A stretch of 64,000 bases of DNA. Source: UBA5336 sp038526245 (GTDB lineage Bacteria > Pseudomonadota > Alphaproteobacteria > Caulobacterales > Hyphomonadaceae). Each line of letters opens with the position of its first letter. Within the stretch, counting starts at the first letter, position 1. Positions 1-8,685 of this stretch are shown in pieces. Made by a program: the position numbers and the translations under genes. The stretch lies in the NCBI GenBank assembly GCA_038526245.1, contig JBCBGZ010000008.1:1-64000 (forward strand). The letters are read 5' to 3'. The notes beneath the pieces are model-generated. The model worked only from the letters and a program-made list of their open reading frames with translations, was not told the origin of the DNA and ran no database searches.

Positions 1-1036
1 CGCAGGCGCCGCCATTCACGTTCACGATGTCATGGGAAATGCCCATTTCCTTCATGGCGATCATTGGCACGACGGCGAAGGCTTCATTCACTTCCCAGAG
101 ATCCACGTCATCCTTGGACCAGCCGGCTTTTTCCAGCGCTTTCTTCATGGCGGGCACGGGCGCGGTGGTGAATTTTTCCGGCTCATGGGCGTGGGAGCTC
201 GACGAAACGATCTTGGCGATCGGCGTGAGGCCGCGCTTGTCGGCTTCGGACTGTTTCATCAGGATCAGCGCGGCGGCGCCATCGGAGATGGCCGAGGCAT
301 TCGCCGCCGTCACCGTGCCGTCCTTTGAGAAGGCCGGGCGCAGCGTCGGGATCTTGTCCGGGCGGGCCGTGCGCGGCAGCTCATCGCTGTCGACCACCGT
401 TTCGCCTTTGCGCGACTTGATGGTCACGGGCGCGATCTCGCGCTTGAACTTGCCTTCTTCTGTGGCCTTCTGGGCGCGTGAGAGCGTTTCCAGCGCATAG
501 GCGTCCTGCTGCTCGCGGGTGAATTGGTATTCGGTCGCGATCTGGTCTGCGAACAGGCCCATGGGCGTGCCGGCATAGGCATCTGTCAGGCCATCGAGCG
601 CCATATGGTCCTTGGAGGTCATGTCGCCATATTTGTGGCCCTTGCGCACATCGATGATGTGTGGGGCGTTGGTCATGGACTCCATGCCGCCGGCAATCAC
701 CACGTCCGCTTCGCCTGCCAGGATCGCGTTGCGCGCCATGACCGCGGCTTGCATGCCTGATCCGCACATCTTGTTGATGGTGGTGGACTCAAGACCCTTG
801 TCCATATCGGCCTTGAAGCCTGCCTGACGCGCGGGCGCCTGGCCCTGACCGGCGGGGAGGCAGTTGCCCATAATGATCTCATCGGCCTCATCGGCGCCAA
901 GCTTGGCCTCCTCGGCTGCGGCTTTCACGGCGATGGCGCCGAGCTCATTTGCGCTGAGCGCAGACAGGTCGCCCAGAAGCCCACCCATGGGCGTGCGGGC
1001 CATGCCTACGATTACGACGGGATCCTGATCAGCCAT
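1..1036 (-). CDS. acetyl-CoA acetyltransferase (thiolase), 3' end cut by window edge
   Basis: Degradative or biosynthetic thiolase that condenses or cleaves acyl-CoA with CoA. Seen: the start MADQDPVVIVGMARTPMG is a classic thiolase N-terminus, the acyl-accepting cysteine lies at residue 91 in NKMCGSGMQA, and GGMESM, TAANASAISDGAAA and WEVNEAFA follow in the family order. The frame is open for 345 codons to the window edge, so the C-terminal part with the GHP histidine and the second active cysteine is outside. Start at the ATG behind AGGAGG. Whether it serves beta-oxidation, PHB synthesis or the mevalonate-like route cannot be told without neighbours. Confidence 0.93.
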   Translation of the reverse strand, partial: MADQDPVVIVGMARTPMGGLLGDLSALSANELGAIAVKAAAEEAKLGADEADEIIMGNCLPAGQGQAPARQAGFKADMDKGLESTTINKMCGSGMQAAVMARNAILAGEADVVIAGGMESMTNAPHIIDVRKGHKYGDMTSKDHMALDGLTDAYAGTPMGLFADQIATEYQFTREQQDAYALETLSRAQKATEEGKFKREIAPVTIKSRKGETVVDSDELPRTARPDKIPTLRPAFSKDGTVTAANASAISDGAAALILMKQSEADKRGLTPIAKIVSSSSHAHEPEKFTTAPVPAMKKALEKAGWSKDDVDLWEVNEAFAVVPMIAMKEMGISHDIVNVNGGAC

Positions 1037-1137
1037 ATTGTCCTCCTGCATGCGCTGTGTCTTTCACACCACATGAGGGGGCAAGCGCTGGCCCCGTCAA
1101 GGCCTGCCTTGGTCGAGCCGAACGCAAGGTGGGGTTT

Positions 1138-1755
1138 TTACCCCGCCAGCACGCCATCAATCGCGGAGACGAGTTCATCATCCTGCGGCTTCACGCTGGA
1201 TGGAAACGCGGCGATCGGTGTGCCGGTCGTATCGAGCAGGATCTTGTGGAAGTTCCATTTCGGGCGCGCCGCTTCACCCAGAGCGTCTTCAGCCATCGCA
1301 TAGAACGGGTGGCGGCCGGTGCCGACAACGGCCTCCTTCGAGGTCAGCGGGAAATCCACGCCATAATTGATTTCGCAAAACGTTTTCACCTCGGCTTCTG
1401 TGCCTGGCTCCTGCCCGCCGAAATCGTTTGAGGGTACACCGACAACCACAAGGCCTTTATCCTTATAGTCCGTCCAAAGGGCTTGCAGCCCTTCATATTG
1501 CGGCGTGTATCCGCAGCGCGAAGCCGTATTCACGACCAAAACGGCTTTGCCCTCAAACTGGCTCAGCGGCATAGGCTCGCCGGTGATCGTGGTGAAGTCA
1601 GTCAGCTCGGCCGTGGTGGTCTCCGAAGGTATTGGGCTGGGTGCTGCGGGTTCAGCGACATCAACCGCGACGGGACCTGTGTTTGTCTCAGGCTCGCTGC
1701 CGCAGGCGGCAACAAGTAATGCGGCGCCAAGAACCGGGATCATCAAATTTTGCAT
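1138..1755 (-). CDS. glutathione peroxidase, lipoprotein-anchored
   Basis: Thiol peroxidase of the glutathione peroxidase family, reducing hydroperoxides; 205 residues. Seen: an N-terminal hydrophobic stretch ending in LLVAACGS gives a lipobox with Cys18, so the enzyme is probably attached to a membrane facing the periplasm. The catalytic set is present: Cys81 in NTASRCGYTPQYE (cysteine, not selenocysteine), Gln115 in NDFGGQEPG, and Trp167-Asn168 in KWNFHK. A linker of about 30 residues rich in Pro, Thr and Ala separates anchor and enzyme. GAGGAG lies 7 bases before the ATG. Family members of this type usually use thioredoxin rather than glutathione (known for the family; not shown here). Confidence 0.93.
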   Translation of the reverse strand: MQNLMIPVLGAALLVAACGSEPETNTGPVAVDVAEPAAPSPIPSETTTAELTDFTTITGEPMPLSQFEGKAVLVVNTASRCGYTPQYEGLQALWTDYKDKGLVVVGVPSNDFGGQEPGTEAEVKTFCEINYGVDFPLTSKEAVVGTGRHPFYAMAEDALGEAARPKWNFHKILLDTTGTPIAAFPSSVKPQDDELVSAIDGVLAG

Positions 1756-1806
1756 GTGTCTGCTCCTCGGCCCCTGACATAGACCGCTATGGGCGACGTC
1801 AAATGG

Positions 1807-2172
1807 TCACCGCACTTTTTGAGGGTCCGTTGCGTCGAGCGCGATGGCGGCATTCAGAATAACGTCTATTTCGCTGTCTACGTCCGCGAGCGTTCGCAGC
1901 TTCACATGCCGCAGGGCTTTTCCAGTGCCAACGATCCGGTCGCTTAAACTGGTCAGTCGGGCGCCCGACCAGAGCTGCAGGTTGCAATGCGCGGCTTGGC
2001 ACGTGACCGACACGATGCGCTCATTGCCGCTCCAGCACGGAAACCCCCACGCCAGCTTGCACGCCAGGCCTGGCCCGACCGCTTCAATCCTGTCAGCGAG
2101 AGCGCGTGCAATGCGCGCCATCTCTTCGGGTTGCTTTTCGAAATAGGCATCGGCGACTGCCGGACGAGCCAT
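1807..2172 (-). CDS. DUF1801-type protein
   Basis: Small soluble protein of 121 residues resembling the DUF1801/YdhG-like fold family, whose function is unknown. Seen: the central GLACKLAWGFPCWSG and the later hydrophobic pattern ending in RHVKLRTLADVDSEID fit that family. The start was set at the ATG at 2172 because AAGGAGG lies just upstream; a longer frame to 2235 exists but would overlap the divergent glycosidase gene start. Two cysteines (LACK, PCW) flank the conserved GF motif. No operon partner; it faces the GH5 gene head to head across about 60 bases. Family assignment is from recalled pattern only. Confidence 0.7.
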   Translation of the reverse strand: MARPAVADAYFEKQPEEMARIARALADRIEAVGPGLACKLAWGFPCWSGNERIVSVTCQAAHCNLQLWSGARLTSLSDRIVGTGKALRHVKLRTLADVDSEIDVILNAAIALDATDPQKVR

Positions 2173-2233
2173 GGTTGACCTCCTTCGAGTGATTTTGCTT
2201 GCGATAGAAGAAAGAAACGACAATGTCCGCGCC

Positions 2234-3280
2234 ATGGCCAGTCGTTTGATTTTTCCACTTCTTCTCTTGGCAGCGATGGTTTGCTTGCTGGGGTGCGATA
2301 CGCCCGCCAGTCCTCAGGAGACGGCCGAACCTGTGCGCACGGTGCCGCCCAGCCCCATCCAGCGGTGCATGAACCTCTCAAACGCGCTTGAGGCGCCCAA
2401 TGAGGGCGATTGGGGATACTCTGTTCGCGCCCATGATATTCTCACCATCGCGGATGCCGGGTTCGACACGCTCCGCTTGCCAGTCAAGGTCTCCGCCCAT
2501 ACCGGTCCAGGGCCTGACTACAAGATTTCCGAACAATTGCTGGCACGGATCGATACGCTTGTCGGACAGGCTCTGGCGGCGGACCTGAACATTATTCTGG
2601 ATGTGCATCACTTCGACGAAATCTATGCCGATCCAGATGGGGAAATCCCGCGCCTGAAAGCTATCTGGCGCCAGCTTGGACAGCGGTATGCAGGCGCGCC
2701 AGACCATTTGATCTTTGAACTGCTGAACGAGCCCCGCGATGATCTGACGGTGCGCCGCATGGATGCGCTGAACCGTGAGCTGCTTGCGCTGGTCAGGGAG
2801 ACCAATCCCCGGCGCTGGGTCATCCTGTCCTCCAGCGGATGGGGCGGATTGGATGCCTGGCGGGAGGCTGACTTCCCGAGTGAATTGAGGGTCATGTCGA
2901 CCTTCCACTATTACGAGCCCTACGACTTTACCCACCAGGGGGCAGTCTGGCTGGAGTCGCCGCCGACCTATCCTGGCGAATGGGGGGATGACCCTGCCGA
3001 GATTGCGGAAATCCGCGCTCATTTCGCCCTTGCGCGGCAAAAAGCGATTTCCGACGGTCTTCCGGTGTTCCTGGGTGAGTTTGGAACGAATGGCTCCATT
3101 CCCATCGAACAGCGCACCGCCTGGATCGGCACCGTGCGGCGCGCGGCGGAAGGGTCTGGATTCAGTTGGTGCCATTGGGGCTTTGCGGCCGGGCTTGGCG
3201 CCTATGACCCCGAGGCTGAAACCTGGAGACCCGGCATGTTGGAAGCGTTCGGCCTCACTTCGGAGCGTACGGCGCCCTGA
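2234..3280 (+). CDS. GH5-family glycoside hydrolase (cellulase-like) lipoprotein
   Basis: Predicted retaining endo-glycosidase of glycoside hydrolase family 5, 348 residues from the chosen start. Seen: a lipoprotein signal ending in LLGC (Cys21), then a TIM-barrel pattern with LDVHHFDEI, the acid/base glutamate Glu166 in FELLNEP and the nucleophile Glu282 in FLGEFG, plus FHYYEPY between them. The start at 2234 places the lipobox at the usual distance; an in-frame upstream ATG at 2171 would overlap the divergent gene and bury the signal. No strong ribosome site is visible. Its 3' end overlaps the convergent dioxygenase gene by 26 bases. Substrate (beta-glucan, mannan or similar) is not decidable. 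The enzyme is probably exposed on the cell surface or in the periplasm. Confidence 0.88.
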   Translation: MASRLIFPLLLLAAMVCLLGCDTPASPQETAEPVRTVPPSPIQRCMNLSNALEAPNEGDWGYSVRAHDILTIADAGFDTLRLPVKVSAHTGPGPDYKISEQLLARIDTLVGQALAADLNIILDVHHFDEIYADPDGEIPRLKAIWRQLGQRYAGAPDHLIFELLNEPRDDLTVRRMDALNRELLALVRETNPRRWVILSSSGWGGLDAWREADFPSELRVMSTFHYYEPYDFTHQGAVWLESPPTYPGEWGDDPAEIAEIRAHFALARQKAISDGLPVFLGEFGTNGSIPIEQRTAWIGTVRRAAEGSGFSWCHWGFAAGLGAYDPEAETWRPGMLEAFGLTSERTAP

Positions 3281-4112
3281 AGTCCATTTCCCCCCAACCG
3301 CGCTCACGAAACCACTTTGTTAAGACATACTTTCGACCCTTCCGCACCTTCGTCCCATGGTGAAGTGTCCAAGGGTTTACTGAGCCGTCGCGGTTGAGAT
3401 TGTTCCAGACGACTGCCAAGCCCTTTTCAGGCATGAACAGCTTGTCGAGCCTTCTAAACCGTGTCCCGCCACCGTCTTCGACATCGGAGAGGTACACCAT
3501 GAATGTCCAGGTTCGCTGGCCTCTAATCTGGCACTCTACCTGAAAGTCTCTCGTGCCGGGAGTGAAATAGTCATGATGAGCCTTGTATTCTTGACCGACT
3601 TCGTAGCGCTGGGTCTGGGATGGGTCAGAATACGACCAGTGTATTCCAAGTCCATCCGCCATCGCTTCGTCGATGCTATAAATCAAGGCGTCGCCATGAA
3701 TACCTATATCCGCCGTCCGGCTTGTCCGGATCTTCGGATCTGCGAACGCGTCGGTGACGGTGGAATCGCGCCAGAGTTGCTCGGTCTGGGCGATCAATCG
3801 GTCGCAAATCTCAGGTTTCAGGAAATTGTACCATTGGTATATCTGCGCCTTTGAAGTGTGTACCTTGCGTACATCGGGATGACTTTCAGCCAACTCCGTG
3901 ATCCTTGCATTGTAGATTGCTTCGTGATCGACCGATTCCGGTTTAATGATCCCGTCGAAAGCAGGCCCCATCAGAGGCTTCAACACATTGTCTTTCCAGC
4001 CTTTCTTTCTCAACGAGATAATTAGGTCCTTGGGGAAGCTTCCGCGTCGGAGCTGCAAAGCTATGAACGCGGCGAGCTCACGCGGGACGGCGATCGCGCT
4101 ATCTTTGTTCAT
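3255..4112 (-). CDS. prolyl 4-hydroxylase-like 2-oxoglutarate/Fe(II) dioxygenase
   Basis: Fe(II)/2-oxoglutarate-dependent oxygenase of the prolyl 4-hydroxylase alpha-subunit type, 285 residues. Seen: SQTQRYEVGQEYKAHHDYF gives the metal pair His179-x-Asp181, the distal His251 lies in LHHGTKV, and Lys261 (GRKYVLTKW) fits the 2-oxoglutarate carboxylate site; VYLSDVEDGGGTRF is the usual beta-strand signature. The N-terminal 85 residues are helical and not part of the core. Start at the ATG behind GGAGGAG. Substrate unknown: bacterial members modify free proline, peptides or EF-Tu. The SapC protein of this window has a collagen-like PGQ repeat, but a link between the two is only speculation. Confidence 0.87.
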   Translation of the reverse strand: MNKDSAIAVPRELAAFIALQLRRGSFPKDLIISLRKKGWKDNVLKPLMGPAFDGIIKPESVDHEAIYNARITELAESHPDVRKVHTSKAQIYQWYNFLKPEICDRLIAQTEQLWRDSTVTDAFADPKIRTSRTADIGIHGDALIYSIDEAMADGLGIHWSYSDPSQTQRYEVGQEYKAHHDYFTPGTRDFQVECQIRGQRTWTFMVYLSDVEDGGGTRFRRLDKLFMPEKGLAVVWNNLNRDGSVNPWTLHHGTKVRKGRKYVLTKWFRERGWGEMDFRAPYAPK

Positions 4113-4181
4113 ATTCTCCTCCGATGGGTTGCGTTTTCCAAGGGGCGCTGATCCATATCGGAATAAAAGAATGAGGCGGCT

Positions 4182-5582
4182 ATGTCCGGCAAGACTCTCT
4201 ACGACAAAATCTGGGACGGCCACCTTGTGGAAACCGATGTAGCGACGGGTGAAAGCCTTCTCTACATCGATCTTCACCTGATCCACGAAGTGACGACACC
4301 TCAGGCTTTTGCCGGGCTCGCAGCGGCGGGTCGGCCCGTGCGCCGGCCGGACCTCACCCTCGCCGTGGCCGATCACAACACCCCAACCGAGAATCAGGCT
4401 GCCGGGCTTTCGGGCGTACGCGACCCCGATGCTCGCAACCAGCTAGAAACCCTGACCCGGAATGTGGCTGAACACGGCATTGAGTTTTTCCCAATGGGCC
4501 ACGTCAACAATGGAATTGTCCATGTGGTCGGGCCGGAACAGGGCCGAACCCAACCCGGAATGACGATTGTTTGCGGCGACAGCCACACATCCACCCACGG
4601 CGCGTTCGGCGCGCTTGCCCATGGTATCGGCACGTCAGAGGTCGAGCATGTGCTCGCCACCCAGACGCTGCGGGCGCGGAAGTCTGCGAACATGGCGATT
4701 GAGGTCACCGGTCGCTTGCGCGAAGGCGTAACGGCGAAGGACCTGGCCCTGCATATCATTGCGAAGATCGGAACTGCAGGTGGTACGGGTCACGTGATGG
4801 AGTATCGCGGAGAGGCTGTGCGAGCCCTTTCCATGGAAGGGCGGATGACCCTCTGCAACCTGTCCATTGAAGGTGGCGCGCGGGCCGGGTTGATCGCACC
4901 CGATGAGGTCACATTCGCCTATATGCAGGGCCGCCCAGCCGCGCCCAAGGCGGGAGCCTGGGATATCGCCAAACGCTATTGGGAGACGCTTGTCTCCGAT
5001 GCGGATGCAGCCTGGGACAGGATTGTAGAGATCGACGCTGCCCATGTTGAGCCCACGGTGACATGGGGCACGAGCCCGGAACAGGCCATTCCGCTGAGTG
5101 GCCGTGTGCCCGATCCAGCCGATATCGACGACCCCGTCAAACGCGCCGCCGTTGCCCGCGCGCTGGACTATATGGACCTTGCGGCGGACCAGGCGATTTC
5201 CGGCGTTCCTGTGCAGCGTGTCTTTATCGGCTCGTGTACCAATTCTCGCATCGAGGACCTGCGCGCTGCGTCCGACGTGGCGCGCGGGAACTCGGTCGCT
5301 GACGGTGTGCGGGCGATGGTCGTGCCCGGGTCCGGTCTCGTGCGCGCCCAGGCGGAGGATGAAGGGCTTGATCTGGTTTTCACGGACGCCGGCTTTGAGT
5401 GGCGCGAGCCGGGCTGTTCCATGTGCCTCGGCATGAATCCGGATATTCTCAGCCCCGGCGAGCGGTGTGCCTCGACCTCAAATCGCAATTTCGAAGGCCG
5501 CCAAGGCCGCGGCGGCCGCACCCATCTCATGAGTCCATATCTCGCTGCGCGAGCGGCAATTACGGGTGTGATTGGCGGATGA
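4182..5582 (+). CDS. leuC: 3-isopropylmalate dehydratase large subunit
   Basis: Isomerises 2-isopropylmalate to 3-isopropylmalate in leucine synthesis, with a [4Fe-4S] cluster and the small subunit LeuD. 466 residues, the standard length. Seen: MSGKTLYDKIWDGHLV at the start, TIVCGDSHTSTHGAFGALAH, SMEGRMTLCNLSIEGGARAG, and the cluster ligands Cys352 (GSCTNSR), Cys412 and Cys415 (GCSMCLGMN). The stop overlaps the next start (ATGA), so the thioesterase is translationally coupled. leuD and leuB, commonly next to leuC, are not in this window. The substrate-loop segment SMEGRMTLCN favours LeuC over homoaconitase. Confidence 0.95.
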   Translation: MSGKTLYDKIWDGHLVETDVATGESLLYIDLHLIHEVTTPQAFAGLAAAGRPVRRPDLTLAVADHNTPTENQAAGLSGVRDPDARNQLETLTRNVAEHGIEFFPMGHVNNGIVHVVGPEQGRTQPGMTIVCGDSHTSTHGAFGALAHGIGTSEVEHVLATQTLRARKSANMAIEVTGRLREGVTAKDLALHIIAKIGTAGGTGHVMEYRGEAVRALSMEGRMTLCNLSIEGGARAGLIAPDEVTFAYMQGRPAAPKAGAWDIAKRYWETLVSDADAAWDRIVEIDAAHVEPTVTWGTSPEQAIPLSGRVPDPADIDDPVKRAAVARALDYMDLAADQAISGVPVQRVFIGSCTNSRIEDLRAASDVARGNSVADGVRAMVVPGSGLVRAQAEDEGLDLVFTDAGFEWREPGCSMCLGMNPDILSPGERCASTSNRNFEGRQGRGGRTHLMSPYLAARAAITGVIGG

Positions 5583-6502
5583 TCCCCCTCTGGCAAGGCA
5601 GCGCGAACACTTGGGATTGCGATGAGATGGGGCACATGAATGTGCGCGTCTATGTCGAGAAGGCGATGGAAGGGCTTGGCGCTTTCGCCCGTTCGATCGA
5701 ATTGCCGAACGCCTTTGCGGCCAATTCACCATCCACACTGGTGCCGCTCGAGCATCATATCCGGTACATTCGCGAAGTGATGCCAGGCCGGCCGCTGACC
5801 ATGCAAGGGTGCGTGGTGGGTTTCGACGAGACCACCGTCGACCTGTATCAGGAAATGCGCCATGGCGACGGTACACCCGCAGCCAGTTTCCGCACGCGCC
5901 TTGTCCACGCCACCGCGCCGGACGTGAGGCCATTTCCCTGGTCAAAGCGGACATTGGTAGCCCTTAAGCGGGCGATCGGCACACCCCCAAAAGACACCAA
6001 GCCGCGCAGCCTGGAGCCGGGTGGCCCCCACCGCAGCGCCGAGGACGCGACCGTTGCCGTTGCCGAGAAAGCAGGCGTCCCGGTGATCGGCCGGGGCATG
6101 GTCGCGCCCCACCACTGCGACGCCTTTGGCACGATGTGGGCGCCCTGGTTTATGGGCCGGGTGTCGGATTCCGTACCGAATTTACTGTTCAATTGGCGAA
6201 AGCGCGTGGCAGAGGCCGCTGGCGGCGTGCCCATGGGCGCTGCCGTGTTGGAGTATCGCCTGATCTACCGCCGTTGGCCGCGCATGGGCGATCTTTTCGA
6301 GATCCGCTCCGGTCTCAACAGCGTGGCGGAGAAGACCCATTCTCTGGTTCATTGGATGCTGGACCCTGTCTCGGGCGACGCCTGGATGACCAGTGAAGCG
6401 GTGGCCGTCACGTTTGATCTTGAGAAACGGAAAGTGCTGCCGACCCCTCCGGCGCAGATGGCCGAATTGGAAGAGATTGCCCCAAAAGGCTTGTCGATCT
6501 AA
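5579..6502 (+). CDS. thioesterase with two hotdog domains (4HBT-like)
   Basis: Predicted acyl-thioesterase of 307 residues made of two tandem hotdog units. Seen: the first unit has NTWDCDEMGHMNVRVYVEK near residue 10, and the second has APHHCDAFGTMWAPWFMGR near residue 180; both follow the D-x-x-G-H/T-M-N/W helix motif of 4-hydroxybenzoyl-CoA thioesterase-like folds. The start at 5579 overlaps leuC by four bases (ATGA); a longer in-frame reading inside leuC is not needed. The 3' end overlaps rimM, on the other strand, by four bases. Coupling to leuC suggests a role near branched-chain acyl metabolism, but the substrate is unknown. Confidence 0.8.
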   Translation: MIPLWQGSANTWDCDEMGHMNVRVYVEKAMEGLGAFARSIELPNAFAANSPSTLVPLEHHIRYIREVMPGRPLTMQGCVVGFDETTVDLYQEMRHGDGTPAASFRTRLVHATAPDVRPFPWSKRTLVALKRAIGTPPKDTKPRSLEPGGPHRSAEDATVAVAEKAGVPVIGRGMVAPHHCDAFGTMWAPWFMGRVSDSVPNLLFNWRKRVAEAAGGVPMGAAVLEYRLIYRRWPRMGDLFEIRSGLNSVAEKTHSLVHWMLDPVSGDAWMTSEAVAVTFDLEKRKVLPTPPAQMAELEEIAPKGLSI

Positions 6503-7053
6503 GCGTCTTTTTCGTCGTCGGTCTCGGTCCAGAGCGCCCAGCTTGTGATCGTGATGCGGCGTCCTGCGAGATCGATGTCCGGGACGTCCTCTTCAGTAAA
6601 CGGGATGAAGACAGACGCGCCCCCTCCGGCTGGCGCTATCTCCAGAAGGTCACCGGCACCGTAATTTTGCACTGCTTTCACCTTGCCGAGGGCCGCGCCC
6701 TCACTGTCGGAGGCGGACAAGCCCAACAACTCGTCCACATAAATCTCATCGTCGTCCGTATCTGGCAGCGCTTCGAGCGGGACGTGCAGGCGCGTTCCCT
6801 TCAGCGTCTCCCAGTCTTCACGGGTGCGGGGCGATTTTGGTGTCGCTATGAAATGGGCTTTGGCCGGGCGGATATTGGTGGCGTCCAGAACAATCGCGCC
6901 AGCCTCATCCAGCAGCGGGCCATAGGTGAAGACGTCAGCAGGCTCTGCGGTGAAGCTTTTCACCTTTACGTCCCCGCGAACGCCATGGGCGCCCATCAGG
7001 GCGCCCACCACTACAAGGTCTTTCAGTGTGTTGGGTTGTTTTACCACTGCCAA
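6499..7053 (-). CDS. rimM: ribosome maturation factor RimM
   Basis: Assists 30S assembly, binding S19 and maturing the 16S 3' domain. 184 residues. Seen: LVVVGALMGAHGVRGDVKVKSF is the RimM N-terminal barrel motif, DEIYVDELLGL opens the PRC-like C-terminal domain, and GAGDLLEI and VFIPFTEEDVPDID close it. The start is TTG at 7053 or GTG at 7047; both lie inside the 3' end of the upstream crystallin gene, so translation is probably coupled to it. trmD and rplS, which usually follow rimM, are absent: the next gene is the convergent thioesterase, overlapping by four bases. Confidence 0.92.
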   Translation of the reverse strand: MAVVKQPNTLKDLVVVGALMGAHGVRGDVKVKSFTAEPADVFTYGPLLDEAGAIVLDATNIRPAKAHFIATPKSPRTREDWETLKGTRLHVPLEALPDTDDDEIYVDELLGLSASDSEGAALGKVKAVQNYGAGDLLEIAPAGGGASVFIPFTEEDVPDIDLAGRRITITSWALWTETDDEKDA

Positions 7054-7973
7054 TCCGTATTGCGTCGTCCCCTGCGCGAGCCATCCAGCCTGCGAATCGA
7101 GGAGATATTGTCGTTCAGGCCGATCTCTCGCGTATAACCGATGGAGCGGTCAATGACCCGGCAGCGGCCACGGAAGTCCGGATCGGAACAAATCTCCCAG
7201 CGTCCGGCGCGCACTTCGATGGAGCTGATTGTGTCATTGAAGCCTGCGGAGCGCAGATAGCTGATCGATCCATTCACCGGCAGGGCGCTGCCCCGGCCAT
7301 TGGGGTCCTTGTAGACAATCAGGTCCGCATTGCCGAAGCGGCCCAGATTGCCGATCCCGCGATCGTCATGGTGCCTGTCACGGTTCCGATTGCGGTCCCG
7401 GTCCCGCTCGCGTGCATTGCGCCAGTCCCGATCCCCGCCGAAGCCGAAATCATTGTCGAAGCCGCCATTGCGGGCGTAGCGCCGTGCTTCCCGCTCGCTG
7501 ATCGGGCGCACGGAAGTGATGCGGTCATTCAGGCCCCGGCGCGAGAACGCGCCTTGATCTGCGGTAAAGACGCGGCACCGCCCATTGAAGTTTGGATCGG
7601 TGCAAACAAGCCAGGCGCCGCGGCGCACGCGCAAGGATGACGCAGTATCGTTGAATCCAAAACGACGGAGATTGTTGACCTGGCCGTTAATGGGGAAACG
7701 CTGACCGCGGAAACCGGGATCCTCGAAGAGGACGAGGCCTCCACCGCGCCGGCCGTTAAAACCGCGATTGCGGCGACGCCAGTCGTCATCATCGTCGATG
7801 TTTCGGAAGCCGCCATTATGGACTCGGCCGCCGAAAATCTCTTCGATGAGGATCTCGGCGCGTTCTTGTCGCCGGTCATGGTCCCGGTCGCGGTCTGCAA
7901 GGGCGGGCGCGGCCGCAAAAGCCAGGGTTGCGAGGGCGGCGGTTGCGGCCCTTGTGATCAATTTGAAGCTCAT
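7041..7973 (-). CDS. secreted protein with two beta/gamma-crystallin domains
   Basis: Exported protein of 310 residues with a 26-residue Sec signal (basic start, then ATAALATLAFAAAPALA). Seen: two crystallin-like repeats at about residues 76-160 and 214-296, each with the pattern F/Y-E/K-D-P-x-x-x-G, a two-strand core, GFNDTxSS, and a paired-cysteine motif C-x-D-P-x-F-x-GRCRV. The linker is Arg/Asp/His-rich (DRDRNRNRDRHHDDRG), as is the mature N-terminus. Microbial crystallin domains often bind Ca2+ (known); here the DxxSS-like sites are present, so calcium binding is an inference. GGAGACC precedes the ATG. It lies between rpsP and rimM, after a terminator, and overlaps the rimM start by 13 bases. 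Confidence 0.85.
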   Translation of the reverse strand: MSFKLITRAATAALATLAFAAAPALADRDRDHDRRQERAEILIEEIFGGRVHNGGFRNIDDDDDWRRRNRGFNGRRGGGLVLFEDPGFRGQRFPINGQVNNLRRFGFNDTASSLRVRRGAWLVCTDPNFNGRCRVFTADQGAFSRRGLNDRITSVRPISEREARRYARNGGFDNDFGFGGDRDWRNARERDRDRNRNRDRHHDDRGIGNLGRFGNADLIVYKDPNGRGSALPVNGSISYLRSAGFNDTISSIEVRAGRWEICSDPDFRGRCRVIDRSIGYTREIGLNDNISSIRRLDGSRRGRRNTDWQW

Positions 7974-8145
7974 GGTGGTCTCCTGTTCCAGTCGCATGGT
8001 CAGGAGTTTGCCTGAGCGGCCCTGAATGTGGTTTCGCCGCCGCATTCAGGGCTCGTTTATCTGCCGTTCATCTCTGATGGTGTGTTCACAGACGCGTGAT
8101 CGCGCCGTGATGCGTTGAATAATAAGCTGATTTTCGATTTTGAAC

Positions 8146-8186
8146 GCAAAACGCCCGCGAAACCGGCATGGTGGCTCCGCGGGCGC
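8146..8186 (-). terminator. intrinsic terminator after rpsP
   Basis: On the minus strand an 8-bp GC stem (CGCCCGCG pairing with CGCGGGCG) with an 18-base loop is followed by TTTTGCG, about 20 bases after the rpsP stop. It separates rpsP from the crystallin gene, which therefore probably has its own promoter in the roughly 170 bases before its ATG. Confidence 0.6.
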
Positions 8187-8205
8187 GTTCAGACTTCTGT
8201 TCAAC

Positions 8206-8658
8206 TTACTCGGTTGTTTCAGCTTCCGCTGCTGCTGGGGCGTCTTCTTCTGCAGCAGGTTCTTCAGCCGGAGCGTTCTTGGCTTCTTCCTCAGCGGCCT
8301 TGCGGGCAGCTTCCTTTTCAGCCTTCTCTTCAGCGCGTTCCTTGGCTTTCGTGCCGGGCTCGCCCTTGTTCGGGTTGTTGCCCTGGGTCCATTTCCAAAC
8401 CGCCTTGCCGTCAACTTCGATGGCGCTCAGGAAGCGGGCCACGCGGTCGGTTGGCTTTGCGCCTTTCTTGATCCAGGCGGCGGCAAGTTCGCCGTCAATC
8501 TGGACTCGGTTCTCGTCGTCCTTGGCAAGGCGCGGGTCATAGGTGCCAATCTTTTCGATATAGCGGCCATCGCGCGGCATGCGGCTGTCGGCGACGACAA
8601 CGCGGTAGAAGGGACGTTTTTTGGACCCGCCACGGGCGAGCCTGATTTTGAGGGCCAT
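8206..8658 (-). CDS. rpsP: 30S ribosomal protein S16 with acidic/alanine-rich tail
   Basis: Small-subunit ribosomal protein S16. Seen: MALKIRLARGGSKKRPFYRV and the following DSRMPRDGRYIEKIGTYDP are diagnostic; the core ends near residue 90 (KAVWKWTQG). The protein has 150 residues against about 80-90 in most bacteria; the extra part is a charged, low-complexity segment of Glu, Ala and Lys, a type of extension common in alphaproteobacteria. ACTCC/GGAGTAA lies before the ATG. It is the last gene of the ffh run and is followed by a terminator. Confidence 0.97.
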   Translation of the reverse strand: MALKIRLARGGSKKRPFYRVVVADSRMPRDGRYIEKIGTYDPRLAKDDENRVQIDGELAAAWIKKGAKPTDRVARFLSAIEVDGKAVWKWTQGNNPNKGEPGTKAKERAEEKAEKEAARKAAEEEAKNAPAEEPAAEEDAPAAAEAETTE

Positions 8659-8685
8659 GATGTTACTCCTTATGTACTGGCGTCT

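Noticed and set aside
2378..3307. 309-codon frame opposite the GH5 gene
   Set aside because: The sense strand encodes a lipoprotein with intact GH5 catalytic motifs; this frame has none.
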